This document shows, in pieces, positions 10,830 to 18,520 of a stretch of DNA of 52,460 bases. The stretch spans positions 1 through 52,460 of the forward strand of contig QHNK01000096.1 of assembly GCA_003218415.1 (NCBI GenBank). Direction: 5' to 3'. The notes under the pieces are model-generated. The model was not told the origin of the DNA. It was given only the letters and a program-made list of their open reading frames with translations, and searched no databases. A program made the translations under genes and the position numbers. Numbering within the stretch: position 1 is the stretch's first letter; every line of letters starts with the position of its first letter. Source of the DNA: Verrucomicrobiota bacterium. Its GTDB lineage: Bacteria > Verrucomicrobiota > Verrucomicrobiia > Chthoniobacterales > UBA10450.

Positions 10830-12647
10830 TCAATGGCGTGCGGCATTGGTTAAGGCGATTCGTTCCGCCGAGGCAGTTTTGCGGGCTCGCTCTGCCGGCG
10901 GCGGTTTTTCGACTCGCTCCACGGGAACCGCTTTGCGAATCTCCTCATGCGGCTCAAGATCGAGATAGCGGGCGGCCTTCTCCGCAAGATGGGAAAAGAT
11001 CGGCCCCGCGACAAGCCCGCCGTAATTCAACTCCGGTTTGCTCGTGTGCGCATCATCGAGCACCACGAGACCGACAAACTCGGGATGCTCAGCCGGAAGA
11101 TAGCCAGCGAAAGAAACGACGTACTTTCCCTCTTCATATCCGCCTCGAGGATCAACTTTCTGCGCGGTTCCGGTTTTTCCAGCAATGGTAAAGCCTGGCA
11201 CGGTCGCGGCGGCGGCGGTCCCGCTGTCGCTCACGACGCCTCGTAGCGCATCACCAATTTCTCTGGCGGTTTCAGGAGAAATAACCTGACGCAGCACCAC
11301 TGGAGAAAGCGAACTGATGCTTTTGCCGTCCGACGTTGTGATCGATTTCACAATGCGCGGCATGATCAACTTGCCGCCGTTGGCAATCGTCGCCATTGCC
11401 ACCGTCATTTGCAGTGGCGTCACCCCGATTTCGTGCCCCATCGGAATACGGGTGATCGAGATTTTGCTCCAAGATTTCGGAGACCGGATGAGCCCGTTGA
11501 TCTCGCCGGGCAGCTCAATTCCCGTGCGCTCGCCGAATCCGAAGCGTCGAATGTATTCGTAAAACTTTTGCTCGCCTACACTGAGGCCAAGTTTGGCCGC
11601 TCCGATATTGCTCGATTTGATGAGAATCTCGCGCACGCTGAGATACGAAAACGAGCGATGATCGTGCAGGGCGGTGCCGCCGAAGTTCCAGAGACCGTTC
11701 TCACAAAAAATCGACGAATCAGGCCGCACCTTGCGTTCATTGAGAGCTGCGGCGGCTGCGACAATCTTGAAGGTGGAGCCCGGCTCCATCATGTCGATAA
11801 TGGCCCGGTTTTTCATCTGATCAGGCCGGGCCTCCGAGCGGAGGTTCAAATCAAAATGCGGCCGATTGGCCATCGCCAGGATTTCACCGGTCTGCGGCCG
11901 CATCAGAATAATGGTGGCTTTTTGCGGGAAATATTGCGCCATCGCGGCGTCGATTTCATTCTCCACGATGTTCTGCAGACCAAGATCGACGGTCAGATGG
12001 ATCTGGTAGCCGTCGCGTGGAGCGCGCTCCTGTCCGCGGTAAGGCACGATCTCCTGGCCGGCTCGGTTGTGCTCGATGAAACGATAGCCGTCCTGCCCGT
12101 GGAGATATTCCTCCATCGAGGCTTCCACGCCTTGAATCCCGTGATGATCAAAGTCGGTAAATCCGATGACATGACAAAGCATGGAGCCGTTTGGGTAGAT
12201 GCGCGTGGCGTCGTGCTCGAAATAAATTCCGCGCAAATTGCCCGCCCGAAGTTTCTCACGCAGCGCGTTTGCAGTGGCGGCGGGCACTTCCCGCTTGATC
12301 ACGATGTAACGGCGTTCGTTGTCTAATTTTTCCGCGAGCTCCTTGGACGGAATGCCAAGTTCGTGGCTTACGAGAGCAACGATTGCTTGCCGATTGTTAA
12401 GATGCGTAGCATCGGCGACCACGGTTTCGACAGGAATGTTGTGCGCGAGGACCTCGCTGTTCGCGTCGAGAATCGTGCCGCGCTCTGCATGAATGATTTG
12501 CTTGTAAACGTGTTTTTCAGCAGCAAGCCCGGCGTATTCGTCGTGCTTTATTGCCTGCAGATAAATCAAGCGAAATGAAAAGATGCTGAAGAGCCCGATA
12601 AAACCAGTGCATACTAAGACACAACGGCTTCGGCTATTTGGATTCAT
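10830..12647 (-). CDS. ftsI: Septal class B penicillin-binding protein (FtsI/PBP3-like transpeptidase)
   Basis: A 605-residue bitopic transpeptidase. There is a short cytoplasmic N-terminus, one membrane helix (CVLVCTGFIGLFSIFSFRLI), a PBP dimerisation domain, and a transpeptidase domain with the three active-site motifs: GSTFK (SxxK), SSN and AGKTGTAQ (KTG). It crosslinks septal peptidoglycan in the periplasm with FtsW. No PASTA domain is seen. The C-terminal tail after about residue 560 is Glu/Lys/Arg-rich and may be poorly ordered. The start overlaps the ftsL-like stop (ATGA at 12644-12647). Confidence 0.95.
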   Translation of the reverse strand: MNPNSRSRCVLVCTGFIGLFSIFSFRLIYLQAIKHDEYAGLAAEKHVYKQIIHAERGTILDANSEVLAHNIPVETVVADATHLNNRQAIVALVSHELGIPSKELAEKLDNERRYIVIKREVPAATANALREKLRAGNLRGIYFEHDATRIYPNGSMLCHVIGFTDFDHHGIQGVEASMEEYLHGQDGYRFIEHNRAGQEIVPYRGQERAPRDGYQIHLTVDLGLQNIVENEIDAAMAQYFPQKATIILMRPQTGEILAMANRPHFDLNLRSEARPDQMKNRAIIDMMEPGSTFKIVAAAAALNERKVRPDSSIFCENGLWNFGGTALHDHRSFSYLSVREILIKSSNIGAAKLGLSVGEQKFYEYIRRFGFGERTGIELPGEINGLIRSPKSWSKISITRIPMGHEIGVTPLQMTVAMATIANGGKLIMPRIVKSITTSDGKSISSLSPVVLRQVISPETAREIGDALRGVVSDSGTAAAATVPGFTIAGKTGTAQKVDPRGGYEEGKYVVSFAGYLPAEHPEFVGLVVLDDAHTSKPELNYGGLVAGPIFSHLAEKAARYLDLEPHEEIRKAVPVERVEKPPPAERARKTASAERIALTNAARH

Positions 12648-13012
12648 CTTGTGGCAGAGGAGTTGGCTGCGGGTTGGATCGCATCTTCGTCTGCTGACCG
12701 GGGAGGAATAGTCAGCCGCACGATGTTTGCCTCCGAAATGGGGACCATTTTCAGGTAGCCTTCTTTCAATCGGCGTTGCAACGCCGAGCGCGAGGTCAAA
12801 GCCGCGATTTGCGCGCTGGCTATATCATTTTGAGTGCGCAGACTAACAAGCTCGTTCTCGACTGCCTTTCTGCGCTCGCCCAGATGGTAGAGTTGCAGCG
12901 TCAAATAAACGTAGCTCAATCCGGCCAGCGCCAGAAAGGCAGTCATCAAAATCCAGCGCGCAAGCGAGGCCGCGTTTACCGCATTACAGTTTCTTCGACG
13001 TGAGCGCTTCAT
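12644..13012 (-). CDS. ftsL: FtsL-like small bitopic division protein
   Basis: A 122-residue protein with a basic N-terminus (MKRSRRRNCNAVNA), one membrane helix (WILMTAFLALAGLSYVYLTL) and a coiled-coil-like segment after it (ERRKAVENELVSLRTQN). This is the FtsL/DivIC architecture. FtsL sequences diverge strongly, so the call rests on topology, size and position between rsmH and ftsI, where ftsL sits in most dcw clusters. FtsL normally forms a complex with FtsB and FtsQ that activates FtsWI. Its ATG directly abuts the rsmH stop and its own stop overlaps ftsI. Confidence 0.8.
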   Translation of the reverse strand: MKRSRRRNCNAVNAASLARWILMTAFLALAGLSYVYLTLQLYHLGERRKAVENELVSLRTQNDIASAQIAALTSRSALQRRLKEGYLKMVPISEANIVRLTIPPRSADEDAIQPAANSSATR

Positions 13013-14029
13013 TTAAATCTTCTCGGCCACGCGCAACTTCGCGCTCCGCGAGCGGGGATTTGCGCGCTGTTCTTCATCACTCGGCTCCACCGGTTTCGGC
13101 GTAACCAATTCAAGATCGTAATCGGGGTTGCGCTGCGGCTCGGGCCACTCCGGCTTGTCCAACCATTCCCGGCTGTGATCGCGAAAAAAGTTCTTCACGA
13201 TCCGATCCTCCAGTGAGTGAAAAGTGATCACGGCAATGCGCCCGCGAGGTGCAAGTCGCGCAGTTAAGACACGCAAGCCTTCTTCAAGCGCGCCAAGCTC
13301 ATCATTCACTTCCATCCGCAGCGCTTGAAAAACCTGCGTGGCTGGATGATGACGACCGTGTCGGCCGACCAACTTTTCGATGGCGCGTGCCAGCGGCAGA
13401 GTTTCGCGAAACGGCGAAGTCCTGCGCATCTTCACGATCAAGCTCGCGATCCTGCGCGCGGCCGGTTCCTCACCGAGTTCACGAAACAGGCGAGTCAATT
13501 CCTCTTCGCCGTACTCATTTACAATCTTACCAGCAGTCAGCTTGGTTCGCGGGTCCATGCGCATGTCGAGCGGACCATTTCGAACGAAGCTGAAACCGCG
13601 ATGCGCATTCTCGAGTTGGCGGGAAGAAACACCAAGATCAAGGAGTGCGCCGCCGATGGTACCGAGGCCACGCTCGTCGAGAACGCTGGCTGCATGCCGG
13701 AAATTCGCCTGCCGCACGATGAGGCGCCGGCCGAAATGTGCCAGTCGCTCGCTCACATGCTGGACTGCATCAGGATCCTGATCCAGGGCCAGAACGTCGG
13801 CCCCACTTTGCAAAAGCGCTTCGGTATGGCCGCCACCGCCACATGTTCCATCTACGATGAGGAAACCGGGTTTCGGCTTTAGCAACCCCAACACTTCTCT
13901 CTGCAACACTGGACGGTGGTACACGAAATCCTCGATCGCATGCGGTTCCTCGTCGTCGGCCCGCGGATCAATGGCGAGCCACAAAAGCCGCTCAAGACAG
14001 AGTGTGTTCATAGCGTTTTGACGAAACAT
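13013..14029 (-). CDS. rsmH: 16S rRNA (cytosine-1402 N4) methyltransferase RsmH (MraW)
   Basis: RsmH methylates C1402 in the decoding centre of 16S rRNA using SAM. Motifs are YHRPVLQREVL, the SAM-binding DGTCGGGGHTEALL, ALDQDPDA, GGALLDLGVSSRQLE and VITFHSLEDRIVKNFF. The track starts at a TTG (14044) inside mraZ. The first ATG is at 14029 and another is at 14011. The family core begins near YHRPV, so about 40 residues precede it and the exact start is uncertain. It is the second gene of the dcw transcript, directly after mraZ. Confidence 0.95.
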   Translation of the reverse strand: MFRQNAMNTLCLERLLWLAIDPRADDEEPHAIEDFVYHRPVLQREVLGLLKPKPGFLIVDGTCGGGGHTEALLQSGADVLALDQDPDAVQHVSERLAHFGRRLIVRQANFRHAASVLDERGLGTIGGALLDLGVSSRQLENAHRGFSFVRNGPLDMRMDPRTKLTAGKIVNEYGEEELTRLFRELGEEPAARRIASLIVKMRRTSPFRETLPLARAIEKLVGRHGRHHPATQVFQALRMEVNDELGALEEGLRVLTARLAPRGRIAVITFHSLEDRIVKNFFRDHSREWLDKPEWPEPQRNPDYDLELVTPKPVEPSDEEQRANPRSRSAKLRVAEKI

Positions 14030-14033
14030 CTGC

Positions 14034-14513
14034 TTACAATCCAATTACACCTGCCACGTGCTGGTAAGTCGGCGTTTCCTCCTCGTGCGCTCGTTTCCAG
14101 CGTTGCAAATTCCAAATCTCAAAGCGGCCTTGCCCGCCAACGAGAGCAACTTCACCTTTCAATCCGAGCTTTCGGCAAAGGTCTTCCGGCAAGACAAGGC
14201 GCCCTTGTCGGTCCGCGCCCGCGTGCTGAGCCCGCGAATGCAGTTGGCGCAAAAAAACGCGGCGATCACGCGCGGAAACGTTCTGGTTTGTTTCCGCGGC
14301 CGAACTCATTTTCGCAAACTCCTTGGGCGACATAACGAGGAGAAATTGATGCGTCGCCTCCGGCAAAAGAATGAATTCCTCAGGACGGTCGCGTCGCCAA
14401 CGAGAGGGAATCGTGATTCGATTCTTGTCATCGATGGAATGCCGGAACTCTCCGGCATAGAAGCGTTCGGATGGGGAATCGGCGTCCATTGATCGAGTGG
14501 CATAATCGTCCAT
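14034..14513 (-). CDS. mraZ: MraZ, AbrB-fold regulator at the head of the dcw cluster
   Basis: MraZ is a ring-forming DNA-binding protein with two SpoVT-AbrB half-domains, and in E. coli it represses its own dcw promoter. Both halves are visible: FYAGEFRHSIDDKNRITIPS and ADRQGRLVLPEDLCRKLGL. The track start (14543) would translate the operator region as MVKSGVEWSK. The ATG at 14513 is preferred because GGAG lies 4 bases before it and the MraZ-box-like repeats then fall upstream of the coding region. An ATG at 14489 is also possible. The product is about 159 residues, near the family size of 140-155. Confidence 0.92.
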   Translation of the reverse strand: MDDYATRSMDADSPSERFYAGEFRHSIDDKNRITIPSRWRRDRPEEFILLPEATHQFLLVMSPKEFAKMSSAAETNQNVSARDRRVFLRQLHSRAQHAGADRQGRLVLPEDLCRKLGLKGEVALVGGQGRFEIWNLQRWKRAHEEETPTYQHVAGVIGL

Positions 14514-14517
14514 TTTG

Positions 14518-14562
14518 CTCCACTCGACCCCACTTTTAACCATCTCCCCAGCCTGTGGTCAA
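14518..14562 (-). promoter_or_regulatory. Putative dcw promoter with MraZ-box-like repeats
   Basis: On the minus strand TTGACC (14562-14557) is followed after 17 bases by TTAAAA (14539-14534), a good -35 and a weak -10 element. TGG-type pentamers TGGTT, TGGGG and TGGAG begin at 14542, 14532 and 14522, exactly 10 bases apart, with a further TGGGG at 14550. MraZ is known to bind direct TGGGN repeats spaced by 5 bases, which is the same period, so these probably form an autoregulatory operator overlapping the promoter. The last repeat also supplies the GGAG ribosome binding site of mraZ. Confidence 0.65.
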
Positions 14563-14617
14563 CAAAAATTTTTCAGCATATTGCGCCCGTCCGCCTTCAC
14601 CGTAAGCTCCTCGGGTC

Positions 14618-15133
14618 ATGAAATTTTTACCGCTCGGGCTGGCGGTTCCTTGCGCCCTCCTCGTCTGCGGCAGCGCGATCGGATTTGGCGAGTCACCGGA
14701 GCAAGCTCAGAGTGACGCGGTGCGGGTAACCGTATCGATGCACCCGGACGGCTCACGCACCGTTTACAACTTCGATAACGCGCAGCATAAGGCGGTGGCG
14801 ACGACCACCGATGTGGACGGCAAACTTCGCCAGACAATTCGTTACGAACTGGATGACGCAGGGCGTTTCTCGAGCGCGGAAATTTCGGGACCTGACGGCC
14901 GCCTTCGGCTCAAGAGTCGCTACAAGTACGACGATACAGGCCGCATCCTTGAGGAAACTCAAAGCGCCGCGGACGGCACTCTTCAGCACAAGATCGTTTA
15001 CAACTACGACTCATCCGGAAAGCAAACCGGCTACTCCGTCTTCGACGCTTCGGGCAAATTAGTTAGCGGCAAGGGCGCTGCTGTCGTTCGCGCGTCTCCC
15101 TCGCCAAAACCGCGCGAGAAAAACAGGCGATGA
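14618..15133 (+). CDS. Small exported protein with YD-repeat-like strands
   Basis: A 171-residue protein with a signal peptide (MKFLPLGLAVPCALLVCGSA, likely cleaved near residue 23). It then has a run of repeated Tyr/Asp-rich strands such as YELDDAGRFSSAEI, YKYDDTGRILEETQ and YNYDSSGKQTGY, the pattern of RHS/YD repeats that build beta-sheet surfaces. The C-terminus is basic. It is transcribed away from mraZ and shares a 104-base spacer with it. A secreted or periplasmic structural role is likely. No catalytic motif is seen and the function is unknown. Confidence 0.7.
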   Translation: MKFLPLGLAVPCALLVCGSAIGFGESPEQAQSDAVRVTVSMHPDGSRTVYNFDNAQHKAVATTTDVDGKLRQTIRYELDDAGRFSSAEISGPDGRLRLKSRYKYDDTGRILEETQSAADGTLQHKIVYNYDSSGKQTGYSVFDASGKLVSGKGAAVVRASPSPKPREKNRR

Positions 15134-15218
15134 GAAGTCCCGCTCCGAGTAGCCTCCCGCAGAGTGTGCATAAGGTTGTTGCCTTGCCACAGTCGAGAAA
15201 GAGCGCTACAAAACCGGC

Positions 15219-15899
15219 GTGATCGATTACATCCAAAAAGGCGGACTGTTGATGTGGCCAATCCTGGGCTGCAGCATCATCTCGATCGCTGTTTTTGCCG
15301 AGCGCCTCTTTTACTTGCACCGCGCCAGCATTCATGTCGGCGAATTCTTGAAGGGACTGTCGAACCTGATTCGGCGTCGCAATTTCGCTGAGGCGCTGCA
15401 TGAATCAGCCGGGACGCCGGGGCCGGTGGCGCGAGTGATTCATGCCGCGATTATCAGACACGATGCGCCCCGGGCGGAATTGCGCGATATCGTGCAGGAC
15501 GCCGCCCAGCTGGAAGTACCCAAACTGGAGCGGTTTCTTGCCGTGCTTGCTACGATCGCGTTCCTGACGCCGTTGCTCGGATTGCTTGGGACCGTCGCGG
15601 GAATGATCGATGCCTTCGGGACCATCGCTTCAAGCGGTGGTTATGCGACAGTGACTGAGCTTTCCGGCGGCGTGTATAAGAGTTTGCTGACCACCGCCGC
15701 CGGCCTGGTCGTAGCGACACCCACTTTCGTTGCTTATAGCTATCTCTCTTCGCGCGTGAACACGATGCTTCATGATATGGAACGCGCAGGGATTGAAATC
15801 GTCCACATGTTAACTGAAAGCCGTCCGATCAGCGGCATCATCAGCTTTCAACAACCCGAAGAGGCGGCCCGGGAGGTTGAAGCCCGCCAGGATCTGTAG
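15219..15899 (+). CDS. exbB: ExbB/TolQ/MotA family proton-channel protein
   Basis: A 226-residue membrane protein with three hydrophobic segments: WPILGCSIISIAVFAERLFY at the N-terminus, FLAVLATIAFLTPLLGLLGTVAGMI near residue 110, and LLTTAAGLVVATPTFVAYSYL near 165. LLGTVAGMIDAFG and TTAAGLVVATP are the conserved ExbB/TolQ motifs. With ExbD it forms the inner-membrane motor that uses the proton gradient to drive TonB or TolA. The start is a GTG with no strong ribosome binding site. The following exbD gene makes a TonB-type motor more likely than a flagellar stator. Confidence 0.9.
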   Translation: MIDYIQKGGLLMWPILGCSIISIAVFAERLFYLHRASIHVGEFLKGLSNLIRRRNFAEALHESAGTPGPVARVIHAAIIRHDAPRAELRDIVQDAAQLEVPKLERFLAVLATIAFLTPLLGLLGTVAGMIDAFGTIASSGGYATVTELSGGVYKSLLTTAAGLVVATPTFVAYSYLSSRVNTMLHDMERAGIEIVHMLTESRPISGIISFQQPEEAAREVEARQDL

Positions 15900-15920
15900 A
15901 ATTTACCCTGTGCACGGCAC

Positions 15921-16014
15921 TGTCATGTTGAGCGAAGCGAAACATCTCTAATTAATTTCTGTGGGGATCGATCTAAAAAATGGTCAGAGATTCTTCGCTT
16001 CGCTCAGAATGACA
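15921..16014. repeat. Inverted repeat of the GAGCGAAGCGAA family between exbB and exbD
   Basis: The left arm (15921-15949) holds TTGAGCGAAGCGAAACATC and the right arm (15986-16014) is its near-perfect reverse complement, containing GATTCTTCGCTTCGCTCAG. The arms are 29 bases with a 36-base AT-rich centre. The transcript would fold into one long hairpin between two genes of the same operon. A related but interrupted copy lies at 36228-36351. No open reading frame is present. Confidence 0.85.
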
Positions 16015-16034
16015 TTAGGAGGTGGGCTCGCTTC

Positions 16035-16439
16035 ATGAAGCTTCACCGCACGATAAACTTCAATTTCGCGTGGATTGTCCTTGTGGCGCTGGTGGATGTC
16101 GCCTTTCTGCTTGTTTTCTTCCTGTTGCTCAGTTCGAATTTCATCCTGCAACAAGGCATCTCAGTTTCGATGCCGTTCTCGCGCTTTACGCTTGGTCCGC
16201 AGACCAGCGGGCAAATCATCAGCATCACTGGCGGCGCAGTTCCGGCCATTTATTTCCAGGACCAGAGAGTGACAATGGAGGAACTCGGGCCATTACTGGA
16301 TGCAGCCAAACGCAGGGACGAATCAATTATCATCAAGGCGGACCGTTCTACGTCTTACGAAACGGTTGCCGAAGTGGCAAACGCTGCGCTTGAACACGGC
16401 ATCACTTCCGTCGCATTGGCTGCGACTCCGCCGCGATGA
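16035..16439 (+). CDS. exbD: ExbD/TolR family biopolymer transport protein
   Basis: A 134-residue bitopic protein with one N-terminal membrane helix (AWIVLVALVDVAFLLVFFLLLSS) and a periplasmic domain. The helix carries an Asp (LVALVDVAFLLVFFLL), matching the proton-carrying Asp conserved in ExbD/TolR. The C-terminal part, with IIIKADRSTSYETVAEVANAALEHGITSVALA, is the typical ExbD/TolR fold. It completes the motor with ExbB. The stop overlaps the next gene start by 4 bases. Confidence 0.9.
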   Translation: MKLHRTINFNFAWIVLVALVDVAFLLVFFLLLSSNFILQQGISVSMPFSRFTLGPQTSGQIISITGGAVPAIYFQDQRVTMEELGPLLDAAKRRDESIIIKADRSTSYETVAEVANAALEHGITSVALAATPPR

Positions 16440-17076
16440 ACAGCGTTATCGCGCAGAGCGCAGCCGAACCGCTTATCTTCAGTTGGGATTCGCCTCGTGG
16501 CGAAAAACTCGCGATTACAGTCTTTCTGGCGATCTCTTTGGTCGCGCACGCCGTCTGTTTTTACATTTTTCAAATTGTTTATCCGCCAACGGTCGCTCTT
16601 CTGCCGCCGCCAGCCCGCGTCACGTTGATCACGCCCGCCTCCGAAGAAGGTCGCACGCTTCTTCGGTGGATCGATGCGGAAGATCCTGCACTCGCCTTCA
16701 CAACTCGTCGTCCGCAGGAAACAAGGCTGCGTGCGCTGCCAAAAGCTGAGCATGTGCCGTCCTATTCCGCGATTGAGCCGACTTTGAAGAATATTCCGCC
16801 GCTGGAGCGCCATCTGCGAATCCCGAGTTGCCAGCCACCGGGCGCGGTACACTTTGCCCGCTTGGAGAAATCCGCTATTGTTTTCCTGTTAATTCATCAG
16901 GTGACTCCGCGCTGGATGAGCAAGCCCGCTTATATGTTGCGCATTGCCGTTTTTCTCAAAACACCGCAAACGCTGGCAAAGCCGACTCGTTTCTGGCTTG
17001 GGGCACTGCAACAATCGTATGGGGCAATGACATCGCGCGCCCACAGCCGGCACGAGCAGCCAGCGTTACCCAGTGA
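16436..17076 (+). pseudogene. TonB-like energy transducer gene, apparently frameshifted
   Basis: The 216-residue track ORF (16436-17086) begins like TonB: a membrane helix with an embedded His (LAISLVAHAVCFYIFQIVYP), then a Pro-rich stretch. After PSCQPPG near residue 135 the frame stops looking like protein. In the -1 frame, from about 16828, the sequence PLGEIRYCFPVNSSGDSALD ... LAWGTATIVWGNDI is open and has a TonB C-terminal-domain character. That frame ends at 17074-17076 and overlaps the next start as GTGA, as expected for an operon. A frameshift between about 16840 and 16865 therefore seems likely, either a real mutation or a sequencing/assembly error. Position after exbB-exbD supports the TonB-like role. 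Confidence 0.65.
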
Positions 17077-17312
17077 TTCGCGTTAGTCTTGCCACTCTGG
17101 TCACGATTTATCTGCTGCTTTTTCTTGCGGCGGTTTTCCTCTTCTGGATAGTTGGAGAATGGAATCGGAGGCGGCGGGAGCGACGGGCTCTCGAGCACCG
17201 GTTGCGCTGCGTGATTTGCGCGTTCGAATTTGAGGATCGAACCGACGCGCTGCTTCCCCGGTGCCCGCACTGCGGAAGTTTAAACGAACGATCCAAGATG
17301 GAGCAGATTTAA
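17073..17312 (+). CDS. Small membrane-anchored zinc-ribbon protein
   Basis: A 79-residue protein starting at a GTG that overlaps the stop of the shifted TonB-like frame. It has an N-terminal membrane helix (LATLVTIYLLLFLAAVFLFWIV), a strongly basic RRRRERR patch, and a four-cysteine knuckle (LRCVICAFEF ... LPRCPHCGSL) of the zinc-ribbon type. The ribbon would face the cytoplasm. The family is not recognised. It sits between the motor genes and guaB3 with one base before the next ATG, so it is probably co-transcribed with both. Confidence 0.75.
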   Translation: MIRVSLATLVTIYLLLFLAAVFLFWIVGEWNRRRRERRALEHRLRCVICAFEFEDRTDALLPRCPHCGSLNERSKMEQI

Positions 17313-17313
17313 C

Positions 17314-18492
17314 ATGGGAATGTGGATAGGCCGAAATCGCAAGGCGCGTGTGACCTACGGGTTCGATGAAATCGCGTTGGTACCCGGGCGCGTGACGATC
17401 AACCCCAATGAAGTCGATATCAGGTTCCGTTTACCGCGCAAGGAGGCAGAGCCGCTCGAATTGAAAATTCCAATCCTCGCCAGCGCCATGGATGGAGTCG
17501 TCGACGTGCTTTTCGCCATTGCCATGAACAAGTTGGGTGGGCTGGCCGTTCTGAATCTCGAAGGAGTACAAACGCGCTATAAAAACCCGCAGGAAGTGCT
17601 GCAAAAGATTGTGGATGCAAATAAATCCGACATCACCGCGCTGCTGCAACGGATCTACCAGGAACCGATTCAGGAGGATCTAATCGCGGCGCGTGTGCGC
17701 CAGATCAAAGATGGCGGGGTATTGGCTGCGGTCAGTTCCATTCCTCAGCGTGCCGCGGAATTTGGCAGGATCGCGCAAGATGCGGGCGCGGATGTTTTCG
17801 TGGTGCAAAGCACGGTTTCCACCGTGCGGCATATTTCTTCTGAGTACAAGTCGCTTGATTTGGAAAAGTTTTGCCGGGACATGCGCATTCCAGTCATCGT
17901 TGGAAACACGGTCGGTTACGACGTGACTCTCGAGATCATGGAGTGCGGGCCGGCTGCGGTTTTGGTTGGTGTTGGACCGGGGGCGGCCTGCACTTCACGC
18001 GGCGTGCTTGGGCTCGGTGTTCCGCAGGTCACCGCAACGGTCGATTGCGCAGCGGCGCGTGACGCTTACTTCAAGAAAACATCACGCTACGTGCCGATCA
18101 TCACCGATGGCGGGATGAGCAGAGGCGGCGACGTGTGCAAGGCGTTGGCGTGCGGCGCGGACGCCGTGATGGTGGGCAGCGCGTTCGCCAAAGCGCATGA
18201 AGCGCCTGGGCGCGGCTATCATTGGGGCATGGCTACTCCACACGCAAATCTTCCGCGAGGCACCCGCATCAGGGTGGGTGCTACCGGGTCGCTAAAACAA
18301 ATCCTGTTTGGTCCTGCAGAAGTTGACGATGGCAGCCAAAATCTGGTCGGCGCGATCACTACTTGCATGGGCAACGTCGGCGCGCGCAGTGTTGCCGAAT
18401 TTCAGCAAACCGAGATTATCATCGCGCCATCGATCAAGACCGAAGGAAAACTCTTCCAAGCCGTTCAAAGCGTCGGAATGGGAACCAGTTGA
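17314..18492 (+). CDS. guaB: GuaB3-type IMP dehydrogenase family protein
   Basis: A 392-residue TIM-barrel protein without CBS domains, which is the GuaB3 architecture and shorter than classic IMPDH (about 490). Visible motifs are ILASAMDGVVD near the N-terminus, the catalytic-Cys loop GVGPGAACTSRGVLG (classic GPGSICTTR), IITDGGMSRGGDVCKALACG, and AVMVGSAFAKAHEAPG. IMPDH oxidises IMP to XMP, the first step to GMP. Whether GuaB3-type enzymes always do this is less certain, as some family members act on other purine nucleotides. It follows the zinc-ribbon gene by one base. Confidence 0.85.
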   Translation: MGMWIGRNRKARVTYGFDEIALVPGRVTINPNEVDIRFRLPRKEAEPLELKIPILASAMDGVVDVLFAIAMNKLGGLAVLNLEGVQTRYKNPQEVLQKIVDANKSDITALLQRIYQEPIQEDLIAARVRQIKDGGVLAAVSSIPQRAAEFGRIAQDAGADVFVVQSTVSTVRHISSEYKSLDLEKFCRDMRIPVIVGNTVGYDVTLEIMECGPAAVLVGVGPGAACTSRGVLGLGVPQVTATVDCAAARDAYFKKTSRYVPIITDGGMSRGGDVCKALACGADAVMVGSAFAKAHEAPGRGYHWGMATPHANLPRGTRIRVGATGSLKQILFGPAEVDDGSQNLVGAITTCMGNVGARSVAEFQQTEIIIAPSIKTEGKLFQAVQSVGMGTS

Positions 18493-18520
18493 CGCTTTGA
18501 CGCTTTAACGCTATACCGCC

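Noticed and set aside
11409-12326. 305-residue ORF on the plus strand
   Set aside because: It lies antisense within ftsI, has shadow composition (Arg/His rich), and shows no family motif.
13325-13882. 185-residue plus-strand ORF
   Set aside because: Antisense shadow of rsmH. No motif and no start signal.
18489-18517. TTGACG-N17-TATACC just before fabF as a sigma-70 promoter
   Set aside because: The predicted transcription start would fall after the fabF ATG. The sequence is more simply three tandem GACGCTTT-like units at the guaB3 stop.
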